A stretch of 64,000 nt of DNA from Oscillatoriales cyanobacterium RM2_1_1 (lineage in GTDB: Bacteria > Cyanobacteriota > Cyanobacteriia > Cyanobacteriales > Microcoleaceae), in the NCBI GenBank assembly GCA_012033335.1, contig JAAURB010000008.1, positions 1 to 64,000 of the forward strand. Reading direction: 5' to 3'. The notes beneath the pieces are model-generated. The model was given only the letters and a program-made list of their open reading frames with translations. It had not been told where the DNA came from and did not search any database. Positions 1-8,597 of this stretch are shown here, piece by piece. Positions within the stretch are counted from its first letter, which is position 1. Every line of letters starts with the position of its first letter. The position numbers were made by a program, and so were the translations under genes.

Positions 1-233
1 TGACCGGACTGTGGATGGCTTCCATTGGTGTGGTCGGTCTAGCGTTGAACCTGCGGGCCTATGACTTTGTGTCTCAGGAGTTGCGGGCAGCGGAAGACCC
101 TGAGTTTGAAACCTTCTATACGAAGAATATTTTGTTGAACGAGGGTATCCGAGCCTGGATGGCTCCAGCGGATCAACCCCATGAAAGTTTTGTATTCCCT
201 GAGGAGGTTCTACCTCGAGGTAACGCGCTGTAA
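1..233 (+). CDS. psbD: Photosystem II D2 protein, C-terminal end (partial)
   Basis: This is the last 76 codons of the D2 reaction-centre protein, which with D1 binds the photosystem II pigments and quinones in the thylakoid membrane. The frame is open from base 3, so the gene begins upstream of the window. The visible part starts at the end of the last transmembrane helix ([22 protein letters not shown] region) and ends with the conserved lumenal tail [12 protein letters not shown]. In cyanobacteria the psbD copy paired with psbC overlaps the psbC start. Here a terminator follows 60 bp after the stop and no psbC is present, so this looks like the second, solitary psbD copy (psbD2). That inference rests on context, because the mature proteins are nearly identical. 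Confidence 0.95.
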   Translation, partial: TGLWMASIGVVGLALNLRAYDFVSQELRAAEDPEFETFYTKNILLNEGIRAWMAPADQPHESFVFPEEVLPRGNAL

Positions 234-292
234 AAGGATTTAAACTGTCTTTCAACTTTAGTAAATTCTAGCTAGATTTTGAAAGTTATCTG

Positions 293-318
293 AAAGCTGC
301 CAGCAATGGCAGCTTTTT
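293..318 (+). terminator. Rho-independent terminator of psbD
   Basis: A 10-bp perfect stem (AAAGCTGCCA / TGGCAGCTTT) with a GCAA loop is followed directly by a short T-run. It lies 60 bp after the psbD stop and before the convergent psbV2. Confidence 0.85.
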
Positions 319-353
319 TAATGCCGTTCGTAACTTTTGCTAGATGGCCAGAT

Positions 354-860
354 TTACATGGCAAAAGGATTGGTTTCTATATCTTGGCCCCATTTGGGAT
401 AGGTTTCTGCTGCCCGAATCAGGTAAGCCGCCATCTGCTCCGCCTGTTCCTGATTCATCCAGCTTTCAGGCACTTCGCGACACCAGTAATTACTATCACT
501 GCCGTCGTAGCTCATGGGGTAGCGAAAGTAAGCCACTAAGTTCTCAATATTATCTCGAGGAGGGGTTGCTCCCTGGAGCGCTGCTAACGATAGAGGTACC
601 TGGGGATAGGGAATCGTCCGACCTCGGGCGTGGCAATTTAGACAATTCTGATCAAACAGAGCTTTCCCTGAAGTCAACTCCTCAGGGGTAAATACTTGGG
701 TTTTGCCTTGAAGATTGGTTTTAACTTCTACGGGTTCACTGGCCAAATACCGACGAACGGATGGATCTATACCCTCCGCCAGCACCGGGGTTTCCCAAAG
801 GCTGCTGGTCAGGATGAACAAAATCAGGGAGAGCAAACAACAAAACGTTTGACGTAGCAT
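354..860 (-). CDS. psbV2: Cytochrome c-550-like protein PsbV2
   Basis: A 168-residue paralogue of the photosystem II lumenal cytochrome c-550, encoded directly downstream of psbV. Residues 1-28 form a signal peptide ending PVLA before EG, which directs it to the lumen. The c-type heme motif is CLNCH at about 73-77. In PsbV the distal heme ligand is a His in the ELHPS segment. At the corresponding place this protein has Cys127 in NYWCREVP, the His/Cys ligation described for Thermosynechococcus PsbV2. The open frame extends 12 codons upstream to 896, but the signal peptide fits a start at 860. The function of PsbV2 is not settled; it is probably a low-abundance redox protein, and can partly replace PsbV in the known species. 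Confidence 0.88.
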   Translation of the reverse strand: MLRQTFCCLLSLILFILTSSLWETPVLAEGIDPSVRRYLASEPVEVKTNLQGKTQVFTPEELTSGKALFDQNCLNCHARGRTIPYPQVPLSLAALQGATPPRDNIENLVAYFRYPMSYDGSDSNYWCREVPESWMNQEQAEQMAAYLIRAAETYPKWGQDIETNPFAM

Positions 861-1076
861 GTTGAAATTATCAATAAATGGGGGAAATATAGCCATAAAA
901 ATTGGACTTTAGGGGATAAGTTTGGAAACGAGCTGGTTTCCCAGGGAGTGTATCCTATACACTTGAAAACCTGGAGAGCCAATTCTCCTCTCCAAACCTG
1001 AAAAGTCTAAAGTCCTTCTATCAGTCAGCCTATTCTGGTCGAATCAACTCGAAAGGGCAGCCCAAATTAAAGCAAA

Positions 1077-1568
1077 TTAACGCAGGTACTTGCCGCCGCC
1101 CCACTGATCGCCACGAATTTTGGGCTCTAACAAAACGTACCCGGCGATCGCATAGAGATCATCTTCTGTCAGATTTCTCATCTTGGGATAGATATCCGAA
1201 CTTTTCTTGCTGGGGTGAAGTTCGGCGATCTCAGTCATGCCGTCGTAGGTGGTGGGATTCTCCATGTAGTCAATCAGAGAGGCAATGTTGTCCCGAGCGG
1301 GAACGGCATTGGCAAGGACTTCTGGATTCAGATTGACATCCGGGTTAGTCTTCGTAACTCCCAGGGCATGACATTGGGCACAGGCATAGTTAAATAGTTT
1401 TTTGCCTTGCTTGATCTCTTTTAGACTCAGGGTGGTGGTTTCCCCCTGCTGATTCAAGGGCATCGTGCGTAACTCTTCCGTTAACTCCAGGGCGTTGGCT
1501 GCTCCAGCCCAGAGTTGAACGGTGAAAAGAATAGTGGCTACAGCCATCCCAATCCATCGTTTTAGCAT
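1077..1568 (-). CDS. psbV: Cytochrome c-550 (photosystem II extrinsic protein PsbV)
   Basis: A 163-residue extrinsic lumenal subunit that stabilises the Mn4CaO5 oxygen-evolving cluster of photosystem II. Residues 1-26 are a cleavable signal peptide ending AANA, giving a mature protein of 137 residues that begins LELTEEL, as in known PsbV. The heme motif CAQCH is at 63-67 and the second axial ligand is His118 (mature His92) in ELHPS. A good Shine-Dalgarno AAGGAGA precedes the ATG at 1568. psbV2 follows on the same strand after 216 bp, the order seen in Thermosynechococcus, so the two may be co-transcribed. Confidence 0.97.
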   Translation of the reverse strand: MLKRWIGMAVATILFTVQLWAGAANALELTEELRTMPLNQQGETTTLSLKEIKQGKKLFNYACAQCHALGVTKTNPDVNLNPEVLANAVPARDNIASLIDYMENPTTYDGMTEIAELHPSKKSSDIYPKMRNLTEDDLYAIAGYVLLEPKIRGDQWGGGKYLR

Positions 1569-1795
1569 GGTTCTCCTTCAAAACTTCAGTGAATAACGGA
1601 ACACTTAAAAAAGTTGACTCAACTTAATTTCTATTCGGAAAATGTCAGAAAATACGCTAGTACAGCCATTACAATCACCAAACTGCAACTGTCAAGCCGT
1701 AGCGGTCAAATTCTAATTTCCATGGGCAATGACTAGAGGTGCAATCACTAGGCTGCAACGGCCAGGTAATCAACTGCCATAGTCTTCACCCAAAC

Positions 1796-1993
1796 TTAGT
1801 CTGGTTGATGAGTATCAAGTTGCTGGCGATTAGCAATGATTCTTGACATAATTGCCTTGGCATCTTCGAGTGCCAGACGAGTTTGAGGATGCTTGTAGGC
1901 AATTCCAAGCTGATCACACAAACTGAGTACGGCCTCAACTGGTAAGCTATAATCCTCTGCAATTTCTGCAATGGACATATCTGCAAAACCCAT
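1796..1993 (-). CDS. Small conserved cyanobacterial protein, IF2N/helix-turn-helix-like
   Basis: A 65-residue soluble protein beginning MGFADMSIAEIAEDY. The pattern of an AEIAEDYSLPVEAVLSLCDQLGI helix-turn-helix followed by a second helix resembles the small N-terminal domain of translation initiation factor IF-2, and I recall similar short cyanobacterial proteins being annotated that way. No catalytic residues are visible. A TTG codon at 2008 would add five residues, but the ATG at 1993 is preferred. It stands alone between psbV and accD on the same strand. Its function is unknown. Confidence 0.6.
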   Translation of the reverse strand: MGFADMSIAEIAEDYSLPVEAVLSLCDQLGIAYKHPQTRLALEDAKAIMSRIIANRQQLDTHQPD

Positions 1994-2088
1994 CTGAGTC
2001 AGTTCCAATAGGTTTTTATTAACCCAATTATAAGAATTATTGGCAACTCTGAAAACTAAACTTTCGTTTCATACCCGGCTCATCCCAA

Positions 2089-3063
2089 CTATCCCTGGGG
2101 TTGATCCCCATCTCGTTTTCCCAGGGCATGGGTCAAATAGGGATCAGAGTGGGTGAGTTGCCGAGATCGAGATTGAGGTTGATTCAGCGGCGGGAAAGCA
2201 TTCAGTGGGGGGCGATGAAGCTGAATCAACTGTTTCAGAGTTTTCTTGAGTTGGGTGCGGGGGACAATCGCATCAATAAACCCATGGGCCAGTAAATATT
2301 CAGAGGTTTGGAAATCATCGGGTAGTTTTTCCCGCAGGGTTTGCTCAATTACCCGCCGTCCGGCGAAGCCAATAGTTGCCTTGGGTTCCGCCAGAATCAC
2401 ATCTCCCAACATCGCAAAGCTAGCGGTGACTCCCCCGGTGGTCGGATGGGTCAGCACAGGAATATAGAGCAGACCAGCATCCCGATGGCGTTCTAAGGCC
2501 CCAGATATCTTGGCCATCTGCATCAGGCTCAACATGCCTTCCTGCATTCGAGCCCCCCCCGATGCACAGATAATTACCACAGGATAGTGTTCCTGGGTTC
2601 CATGTTCAATCAAGCGGGTGAGCTTTTCCCCCACCACGGATCCCATGCTACCCCCCATAAACTGAAAGTCCATCACACCCAGGGCCATGGGCTCCCCTTC
2701 CAGTAGACCAATTCCAGTCTGAACCGCATCCAGTTGTCCGGTTTTCTCTTGATAGTCGCGGATGCGATCGCTGTAGGACTTGCGATCGCGAAATTTCAGC
2801 GGGTCAAGCGGATGAATTTCGGCATTGATCGGAGTCCAGGAATTGGGATCAATCAGTTGGTGAATCCGTTCCGTGCTACTTACTGCCATGTGATGCTCAC
2901 ATTCCAGGCAAACATTCAGGTTTGTCTGAAGATCCTTGGCATAAGTCAAAGCATCGCATTGCTTGCACTTGACCCAGAGCCCATCTGCTATTTCCCGTTC
3001 CTGGCGTTCTGGACTGATAGCAGAGGATTTTCGCCGATTTGCAAACCAATCAAACAGAGACAT
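2089..3063 (-). CDS. accD: Acetyl-CoA carboxylase carboxyltransferase subunit beta
   Basis: A 324-residue subunit of the heteromeric carboxyltransferase that, with AccA, moves the carboxyl group from biotin to acetyl-CoA in the first step of fatty acid synthesis. A Cys4 zinc ribbon lies at about 33-55 (CKQC ... CLEC). The crotonase-type core follows, with the oxyanion-hole glycines in the [10 protein letters not shown] segment and the [12 protein letters not shown] segment at about 210-225. Length and domain order are normal. The C-terminal tail after about 290 is rich in P, Q and S and is poorly conserved in the family. The gene is monocistronic here. Confidence 0.97.
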   Translation of the reverse strand: MSLFDWFANRRKSSAISPERQEREIADGLWVKCKQCDALTYAKDLQTNLNVCLECEHHMAVSSTERIHQLIDPNSWTPINAEIHPLDPLKFRDRKSYSDRIRDYQEKTGQLDAVQTGIGLLEGEPMALGVMDFQFMGGSMGSVVGEKLTRLIEHGTQEHYPVVIICASGGARMQEGMLSLMQMAKISGALERHRDAGLLYIPVLTHPTTGGVTASFAMLGDVILAEPKATIGFAGRRVIEQTLREKLPDDFQTSEYLLAHGFIDAIVPRTQLKKTLKQLIQLHRPPLNAFPPLNQPQSRSRQLTHSDPYLTHALGKRDGDQPQG

Positions 3064-3225
3064 TAAAGGTGTTTATTAAAAAATTTGAGTATTTTACAAG
3101 ATTACAACTAATCCAACCCAATTGACGGGACACAGTGCCATTAGAACCAGAAATCATCTGGCTTTTCTGAGACTTGCTATAGTAAGCAATAACTTGAGAA
3201 TTGGTGAGAGGAAGATAGGAAAATT

Positions 3226-4245
3226 ATGGCTATTCAGCTTGAACAGGCGATCGCCGTCGGTAAATATCTGGTGACACAACGACTGCTAGGGCGCAAAAAG
3301 TTTCCCTTGGTATTGATGCTAGAGCCCCTATTTCGCTGTAATCTAGCCTGCCCAGGCTGTGGAAAAATCCAGCACCCCGGGGAGATTCTCAAGCAAAACC
3401 TTACCCCCGAGGCCTGTTTTGCAGCGGTGGAGGAATGTGGTGCCCCGGTGGTTTCAATTCCAGGGGGCGAACCCCTGTTGCATCCCCAAATCGATCAAAT
3501 CGTTCAGGGGTTAGTCGAGCGCCGAAAGTTTGTCTATCTCTGCACCAATGGCATCTTGCTAGAAAAAAGTCTAGATAAATTTCAGCCCTCTGCCTATCTC
3601 ACCTTTAGTATCCATCTTGATGGTTTGCAGCAAAAACACGATCAATGTGTAGACCGGGAAGGGGTGTTTGAAATTGCGATTCAGGCGATCAAAGCCGCCA
3701 AATCCAGAGGATTTCGAGTCACGACAAATACGACTATTTTTACCGGAACTGACCCACAGGAAATCCAGGAATTTTTTGATTTCCTAGCCGAATTGCACCT
3801 GGATGGGATGATGATCTCGCCAGGTTATAGCTATGAATGGGCTCCGGATCAAGATCATTTCCTCCAGCGGGAACAGACCCAGGCCCTATTTCGGGAGATT
3901 TTAGCCCCCTTTCAACGGGGTCAAACCCGGTGGAATTTCAATCATAATCCCTTGTTTCTGGATTTTCTAATCGGCGAAAAAAATTACGAATGCACCCCCT
4001 GGGGTAGTCCGAGTTATAGCGTTCTGGGCTGGCAAAAACCCTGTTATCTAATGAATGAAGGTCACTACAAAACCTATCAAGAGTTGCTAGACAAAACGCC
4101 CTGGGAAGACTACGGACGGGCCAGTGGCAATCCCAAATGTGCGGATTGTATGGTGCATTGTGGTTACGAACCCACTGCTGCCCTTGATGCTTTGAATCCT
4201 GTCAACTTTGGCCGATCCCTGGGGGCGTTATTTGGGGCCCGATAG
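3226..4245 (+). CDS. hpnH: Adenosyl-hopene transferase HpnH (B12-independent radical SAM)
   Basis: A 339-residue radical SAM enzyme that joins a 5'-deoxyadenosyl group to diploptene, the first committed step towards C35 bacteriohopanepolyols. The [4Fe-4S] cluster motif CNLACPGC (CX3CX2C) is at about 38-45, followed by the SAM-binding segment [11 protein letters not shown]. The C-terminal part has the cysteines typical of HpnH ([12 protein letters not shown]). It starts at an ATG after a GA-rich leader. No other hopanoid gene is adjacent, so the pathway must be dispersed in this genome. Confidence 0.93.
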   Translation: MAIQLEQAIAVGKYLVTQRLLGRKKFPLVLMLEPLFRCNLACPGCGKIQHPGEILKQNLTPEACFAAVEECGAPVVSIPGGEPLLHPQIDQIVQGLVERRKFVYLCTNGILLEKSLDKFQPSAYLTFSIHLDGLQQKHDQCVDREGVFEIAIQAIKAAKSRGFRVTTNTTIFTGTDPQEIQEFFDFLAELHLDGMMISPGYSYEWAPDQDHFLQREQTQALFREILAPFQRGQTRWNFNHNPLFLDFLIGEKNYECTPWGSPSYSVLGWQKPCYLMNEGHYKTYQELLDKTPWEDYGRASGNPKCADCMVHCGYEPTAALDALNPVNFGRSLGALFGAR

Positions 4246-4375
4246 TACGGTTGCTCTCACCGAAGTTGCCGAACCTGGCATTGAAAGTTGATCAGATTTT
4301 TCGAGCAGAACCCTCAAGAGGAACCCGCCCTTTCAATTCTTGACCGAGTACTGAGTCTAGAAATCGAGCAATAAA

Positions 4376-4434
4376 ACTGCTTGACATCCTCCCGAAGCTG
4401 ACCTTGTGGGTACAGCAGGGGCTTCCCAACTTCA
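4376..4434. mobile_element. Possible IS200/IS605-type end remnant
   Basis: The segment containing GCTTGACATCCTCCCG, a GAAGC/GCTTC hairpin and GGGGCTTCCCAAC resembles the hairpin ends of IS200/IS605-group elements common in cyanobacteria. No transposase is nearby. It lies directly after the ftsH stop codon. The call rests on recognition of the end signature only. Confidence 0.35.
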
Positions 4435-4436
4435 CA

Positions 4437-6292
4437 TTAAATCGCCGATTGATTTAACCCTGGTTGTACCTGATCCAGCAAGGCTTGCAATTCTTCGCCC
4501 TCCAGGACTTCTGTCGCCAAGAGCTTTCCAGTAATGGTATCCAGGAGAGCACGGTTGTGCTGCAAAATCGATCTGGCCTGTCGATGAGCGCCTGCCACAA
4601 TTTCTTTGACTTCCTGATCAATGGCTTCGGCGGTTTTCTCGCTCATACTACGGCGGGGATTTAGTTCCCCGTTGCCCAGAAAACTACTGCGGCTTTTGCG
4701 TTCGTAAGCTAGAGGCCCTAAGGTTTGGCTCATGCCATAGGTCATCACCATCCGTTCAGCCAGGTCAGTTGCCCGTTGCAGGTCATCTGATGCACCGTTG
4801 GTCACGCAATCAAACACAATCTCCTCTGCCGCCCGTCCCCCCAGCAAGGTTGCGATTTGCTCCCGAAACTCGACTTCATCCATTAAAAACCGATCTTCAG
4901 TCGGTAAGCGCAGGGTATATCCTAGGGCTCCTACTCCCCGAGGGACAATGGAAATCTTGGAGACTTTGCCCCCTCCCGGCATCAATGCCCCCACCATGGC
5001 ATGACCCACTTCGTGATAGGCGACAATTTTTTTCTCTTTTTCATTTAAAACACGGCTTTTCTTTTCCAGTCCCGCCACTACCCGCTCAATGGCTTCCTTA
5101 AAATCAGCTTGGGCTACGGCAGTCCGTTGATTTCTGGCGGCTAGCAGGGCTGCTTCATTCACCAGATTGGCTAAGTCTGCCCCCCCAAATCCAGGGGTTT
5201 GAATGGCGATCGCCTGTAAATCAATACCTTCCCCCAGCTTTACCTTTTTGCATAGATCTCTAGAACGGCTCTACGCCCCGCCAGATCCGGGCGATCAACC
5301 AAGACCTGCCGATCAAATCGACCCGGTCGCAGCAAGGCGGCATCTAGAGCTTCCGGACGGTTCGTCGCAGCCAGAACAATTACGGTTTTACCTCCCACCC
5401 CAAAGCCATCCATTTCCGTCAGCAATTGGTTCAAGGTCTGTTCCCGTTCATCATTACTGCCACTCTGGAATCCATTTCCCCCACCCCTGGACTTGCCAAT
5501 GGCATCCAGTTCATCGATGAAAATAATGCAGGGAGCCTTGGTTTTGGCCTGTTCAAACAAGTCCCGCACCCGGGCAGCCCCCGTACCTACAAACAGCTCC
5601 ACAAATTCCGACGCTGAAATACTAAAAAACGGAACCCCGGCTTCCCCTGCCACAGCCTTTGCCATTAGAGTTTTTCCGGTTCCGGGAGGGCCTACCAGTA
5701 ATACACCCTTAGGGATTCTGGCCCCAATATCAATGTAGCGTTTGGGATTTTTGAGGAAATCGATAATTTCTGCCAGCTCTGTCTTGGCTTCTTCAACTCC
5801 AGCAACGTCAGCAAATGTGATCTTGTCTGAAGCCCCTTCTACATAGACTTTGGCTTTGCTCTTACGAATGGATAGAGCCCCTTCTGGATCCCGTTTCATA
5901 AAGAACTGAAAAGCCGCCACCAGAATCAAGGGGGGAATAATCCAGTTCAGCAACACATTCCAAGTATTGTTGGGGGGAGGAGCCGCCTGGAACACAACCT
6001 TACTCTTCTCCAACCGTTTGGGTAGCTCTGGATCGAATACTGGGGTCGTTGCTAGAACTGGCCCCAATTCACCTTCCTTCTTCCCTTTGAGGCGGTAACG
6101 AATTTCATTATCCCCCAACTGAACTCCAGCAACCTGCCCCTCTTCAACCTGCTTGATAAAAATACTGTAGGGAATTCGGGGCGGTTGTCGTCGGGGGAGC
6201 ACAATATAAGCAATCAATAACAAGCCAGCCAGAATCAATAACGTATTGCCCACTTGCCGGGATTCCGGAAATCTAGGTTTCTTAATGCCCAT
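4437..6292 (-). pseudogene. ftsH: FtsH membrane AAA+ zinc protease, broken by a 1-nt frameshift
   Basis: Two open frames together make one normal FtsH of about 618 residues. The first part (6292 down to about 5245) has the membrane anchors near residues 13-33 and 110-130, Walker A GPPGTGKT, Walker [10 protein letters not shown] and the SRH arginines. The second part supplies the zinc site HEVGH and the SDDLQRATD segment with the third metal ligand. The frame breaks at a run of five T on the plus strand (5245-5249). One more base restores KKVKLGEG followed by the conserved [21 protein letters not shown]. The second part has no credible start of its own. It may be a real deletion in one of several ftsH copies, or a homopolymer error. 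A programmed slip is less likely. Confidence 0.9.
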
Positions 6293-6715
6293 TCTGTTGA
6301 ATTTCTCTGAATCTGAACTTTTCTGAGCTTTTTTAAACTTTACTTCTAAACTTTACTTCTGAACTTTCTTCTGAACTTTGAGTCTGGACTTTAATCTCAA
6401 CTTCAACCTTAACTTTGTCTAAGCTAACCCTGGGTTAGGACGGACTGTGATGGTCAGGGAAATTCATACTTGAATACTGATCGGGATTGAATCGGAATTG
6501 ATCGGAACAGCAGCTCCCCTGACAACCACCCCAACCATTAATTGTGGCATACAGCAATCACAAACGATAATCAGAAGCGATGGGCGTATGACTTTATACC
6601 AGCAAGGTTTCTGAATTTTGGACGATTCTTTTGAAAAGCTCTTGCCGAGGGAGGGGATATGAGAGTATTTTAGATAGACATCTATGTATTAAGTCTATTG
6701 GAGCTGTTAATTGCC
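6293..6715. other. Spacer with degenerate 12-14 bp tandem repeats
   Basis: This non-coding spacer lies between the divergent ftsH and the coiled-coil gene. From 6336 to about 6420 it contains repeated AACTTTACTTCTG-like units of 12-14 bp. The rest shows no ORF or clear RNA element. Promoters for both flanking genes should lie here, but I cannot place them. Confidence 0.5.
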
Positions 6716-7273
6716 GTGAACCAATCTAGTCAGTTAAATCAGCAGGAGCTACAGGTAGAAGTTGCTCGCCTCACTGAAGAGTTAAAGATGCGGGATCAGT
6801 TGGTTCAGCAACTCTCACAGGAATTGTTTCGATTGGTTAAGGGAGAGGGAGATAGCGCTCTACCCAACCCCGAAATCTCTGAACGGAGTCAGGCTCAGGT
6901 CAAGGCACTCCGGGATCAGTTACAAGAGGTCGAACAACAGGTGAAGTTCTACCAGGAGCAGATTGCTGAGCGAGATATTGAAGTCTATCAGTTAGAGCAA
7001 TCTGTTGGGGAGTTGACTGAGCGCTCTCGGATGTTGGAGCAGGTTGTTCAGGAGTTGCCCGGGGTTTATCGTCAAAAGTTTACCCAGCGATTAGAAGTAG
7101 TTATGGAAAGAATCGACCAACTCCAGGTCGAAAATCGCCAGCTTCATGCTGAACTTCAAAGTGTCAGCTATCGACTGGCTCAGAAGAGCCGTCGCCCCAG
7201 CGGTCTAGATCTGCCTAGTTTCTCATCTGGAATGCCAGGTTCTTCGGAGTTTCCAGCATTAAAAAACGCTTGA
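6716..7273 (+). CDS. Coiled-coil protein, function unknown
   Basis: A 185-residue hydrophilic protein without signal peptide or membrane segment. Residues about 8-150 are heptad-rich (ELQVEVARLTEELKMRDQLV ... QLHAELQSVSYRLAQ), predicting a long, possibly two-part coiled coil. The last 30 residues are Ser/Pro-rich and probably disordered. GTG at 6716 is preferred because GGAG lies 12 bases upstream; an upstream in-frame TTG at 6698 would add six residues. A terminator follows, so it forms its own transcript. It could be a cyanobacterial scaffold or structural protein, but nothing in the sequence identifies a role. Confidence 0.7.
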   Translation: MNQSSQLNQQELQVEVARLTEELKMRDQLVQQLSQELFRLVKGEGDSALPNPEISERSQAQVKALRDQLQEVEQQVKFYQEQIAERDIEVYQLEQSVGELTERSRMLEQVVQELPGVYRQKFTQRLEVVMERIDQLQVENRQLHAELQSVSYRLAQKSRRPSGLDLPSFSSGMPGSSEFPALKNA

Positions 7274-7302
7274 ATTTTTCTCAGAAGTTCAAAGACCTTA
7301 CA

Positions 7303-7326
7303 GACCTCTCTGGAGAGGTCTTTTTT
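7303..7326 (+). terminator. Rho-independent terminator
   Basis: A GACCTCT/AGAGGTC stem with a four-base loop is followed by six T. It lies 30 bp after the coiled-coil gene. Confidence 0.9.
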
Positions 7327-7347
7327 CATGGGTTAATTCTAAGGGCA

Positions 7348-7386
7348 ATTCAGGAGTAATATTCAGGAGTAATATTCAGGAGCAAC
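7348..7386. repeat. 13-bp tandem repeat, three units
   Basis: Two exact units of ATTCAGGAGTAAT are followed by a third diverged unit (ATTCAGGAGCAAC). It is non-coding and lies between the terminator and the DedA gene. Confidence 0.8.
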
Positions 7387-7544
7387 ATAGCCGGATTGGC
7401 TGGTCTACAATCTCAATAATTTGATCAAGCTTGGTCATTTCAAGCCATCCTCATCAAGATTTAAGCCGCTCTTAAGCCTTGAGATTTCTATCAAAGTATT
7501 ATAGAACTATAAAGCTTTGCAAAAAAATATTAAGAAGTCACTCT

Positions 7545-8162
7545 ATGGTCTCAGAGTTTGTTTCCCTGGAAACCCTGCAAAATATCGCGGATCAGTACGG
7601 TTACTGGGCAGTTTTTGCAGGAATCGCCTTAGAGAATGCGGGGATACCCTTACCCGGAGAGACCATTACCCTGGTCGGTGGGTTTTTGGCAGGCAGTGGA
7701 GCGTTGGACTATTGGGGGGTACTCGGATGTGCAACTCTGGGAGCGATTGTCGGGGACAATTGCGGGTATTGGGTGGGGCGATGGCAAGGGTGGCCCTTTC
7801 TCCTGCGGGTGGGTCGGCTCTTTCGGTTACAAGAAGAACAACTGGTAGAGGTGAGAGACCGGTTTAGTAACAATGCGGCACGGGCAGTGATTTTAGGACG
7901 ATTTGTGGCCCTACTGCGAATTTTTGCTGGCCCTCTAGCGGGAATTGCCCAGATGCCCTATTGGAAATTTTTGCTCTGTAATGCCATAGGGGCGGTGACC
8001 TGGGCTTCTGTCATGGTGAGTTTAAGCTATTTCGTGGGGCAGTTGGTTCCACTCAATCAATTAATTGCTTGGGTGAGTCAGTTTGCCCTGGTTGCCCTGG
8101 GATTGGTTGTGCTATGGTTTGTCATTCCTATCTGGCTAGAGTCCCGTAAAGCCAGATCTTGA
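7545..8162 (+). CDS. DedA/SNARE-associated family membrane protein
   Basis: A 205-residue integral membrane protein of the DedA (VTT-domain) family, now linked to lipid scrambling or flipping and envelope homeostasis. The family motif ENAGIPLPGETITLVGGFLAG lies near the N-terminus, and the re-entrant GRFVALLRIFAGPLAG segment is at about 120-135. Two long hydrophobic segments close the C-terminal half. The open frame reaches back to a TTG at 7479, but the upstream residues are not family-like and the ATG at 7545 fits. The substrate lipid cannot be told from sequence. Confidence 0.88.
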   Translation: MVSEFVSLETLQNIADQYGYWAVFAGIALENAGIPLPGETITLVGGFLAGSGALDYWGVLGCATLGAIVGDNCGYWVGRWQGWPFLLRVGRLFRLQEEQLVEVRDRFSNNAARAVILGRFVALLRIFAGPLAGIAQMPYWKFLLCNAIGAVTWASVMVSLSYFVGQLVPLNQLIAWVSQFALVALGLVVLWFVIPIWLESRKARS

Positions 8163-8276
8163 GGGTGATTGAGTTTTAAAATTTACCAATCTTCGTTGAA
8201 GAAAACATAATCTCTTGAGGCTCCATAGGGGACAGTGATTACTGAGAAATGTTTGCTCAACTGCAATATTTCTCAT

Positions 8277-8354
8277 GTTGCTAGGGTACGAAAGTTAGTG
8301 GCGTACCGCACAACTAACTACCAAATTCGTACCTCATAGGATTGAAATTTGCTG
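8277..8354. repeat. Dispersed palindromic repeat, copy A
   Basis: This is the most diverged of three copies. It shares the frame GCTRGGGTACGA ... CAAATTCGTACCTCA with copies at 27675-27747 and 28539-28620. The inner arms read AGTTAGT/ACTAACT, so the hairpin is kept although the bases differ from the other copies. It is non-coding. Confidence 0.6.
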
Positions 8355-8597
8355 TCATTTTATGGGTTTTATTCAACTGATGTTGTAGAGCTTGACTCTC
8401 GAATTATCACAGTATGATAAGGAAAAGTTCTAAGGGTATGTCTTTGGAAAGATTTTTGAAAAATCTACTACAAAAAATAGCATTTGAAGATGATAATTGA
8501 GAGAATTGGCAAGGATTCATCTGAGCTTGACTTCAGCAATATTTTGTCAACAATCTCAGCTAATCAATCTCGTAAAGTACACAGTAGAGATCACTAT

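Noticed and set aside
4437-5162. Independent short protease gene downstream of a truncated FtsH ATPase
   Set aside because: The frame continues upstream of its first ATG with conserved FtsH residues, and no ribosome site is present, so it is the second half of one gene.
5240-5260. Programmed -1 frameshift in ftsH
   Set aside because: The A-AAA-AGG site pairs poorly after slippage, no stimulatory structure is obvious, and two other genes have similar one-base losses.
7348-7386. CRISPR-like array
   Set aside because: Units of 13 bp without spacers are simple tandem repeats; no cas gene or 25-40 bp repeat is in the window.
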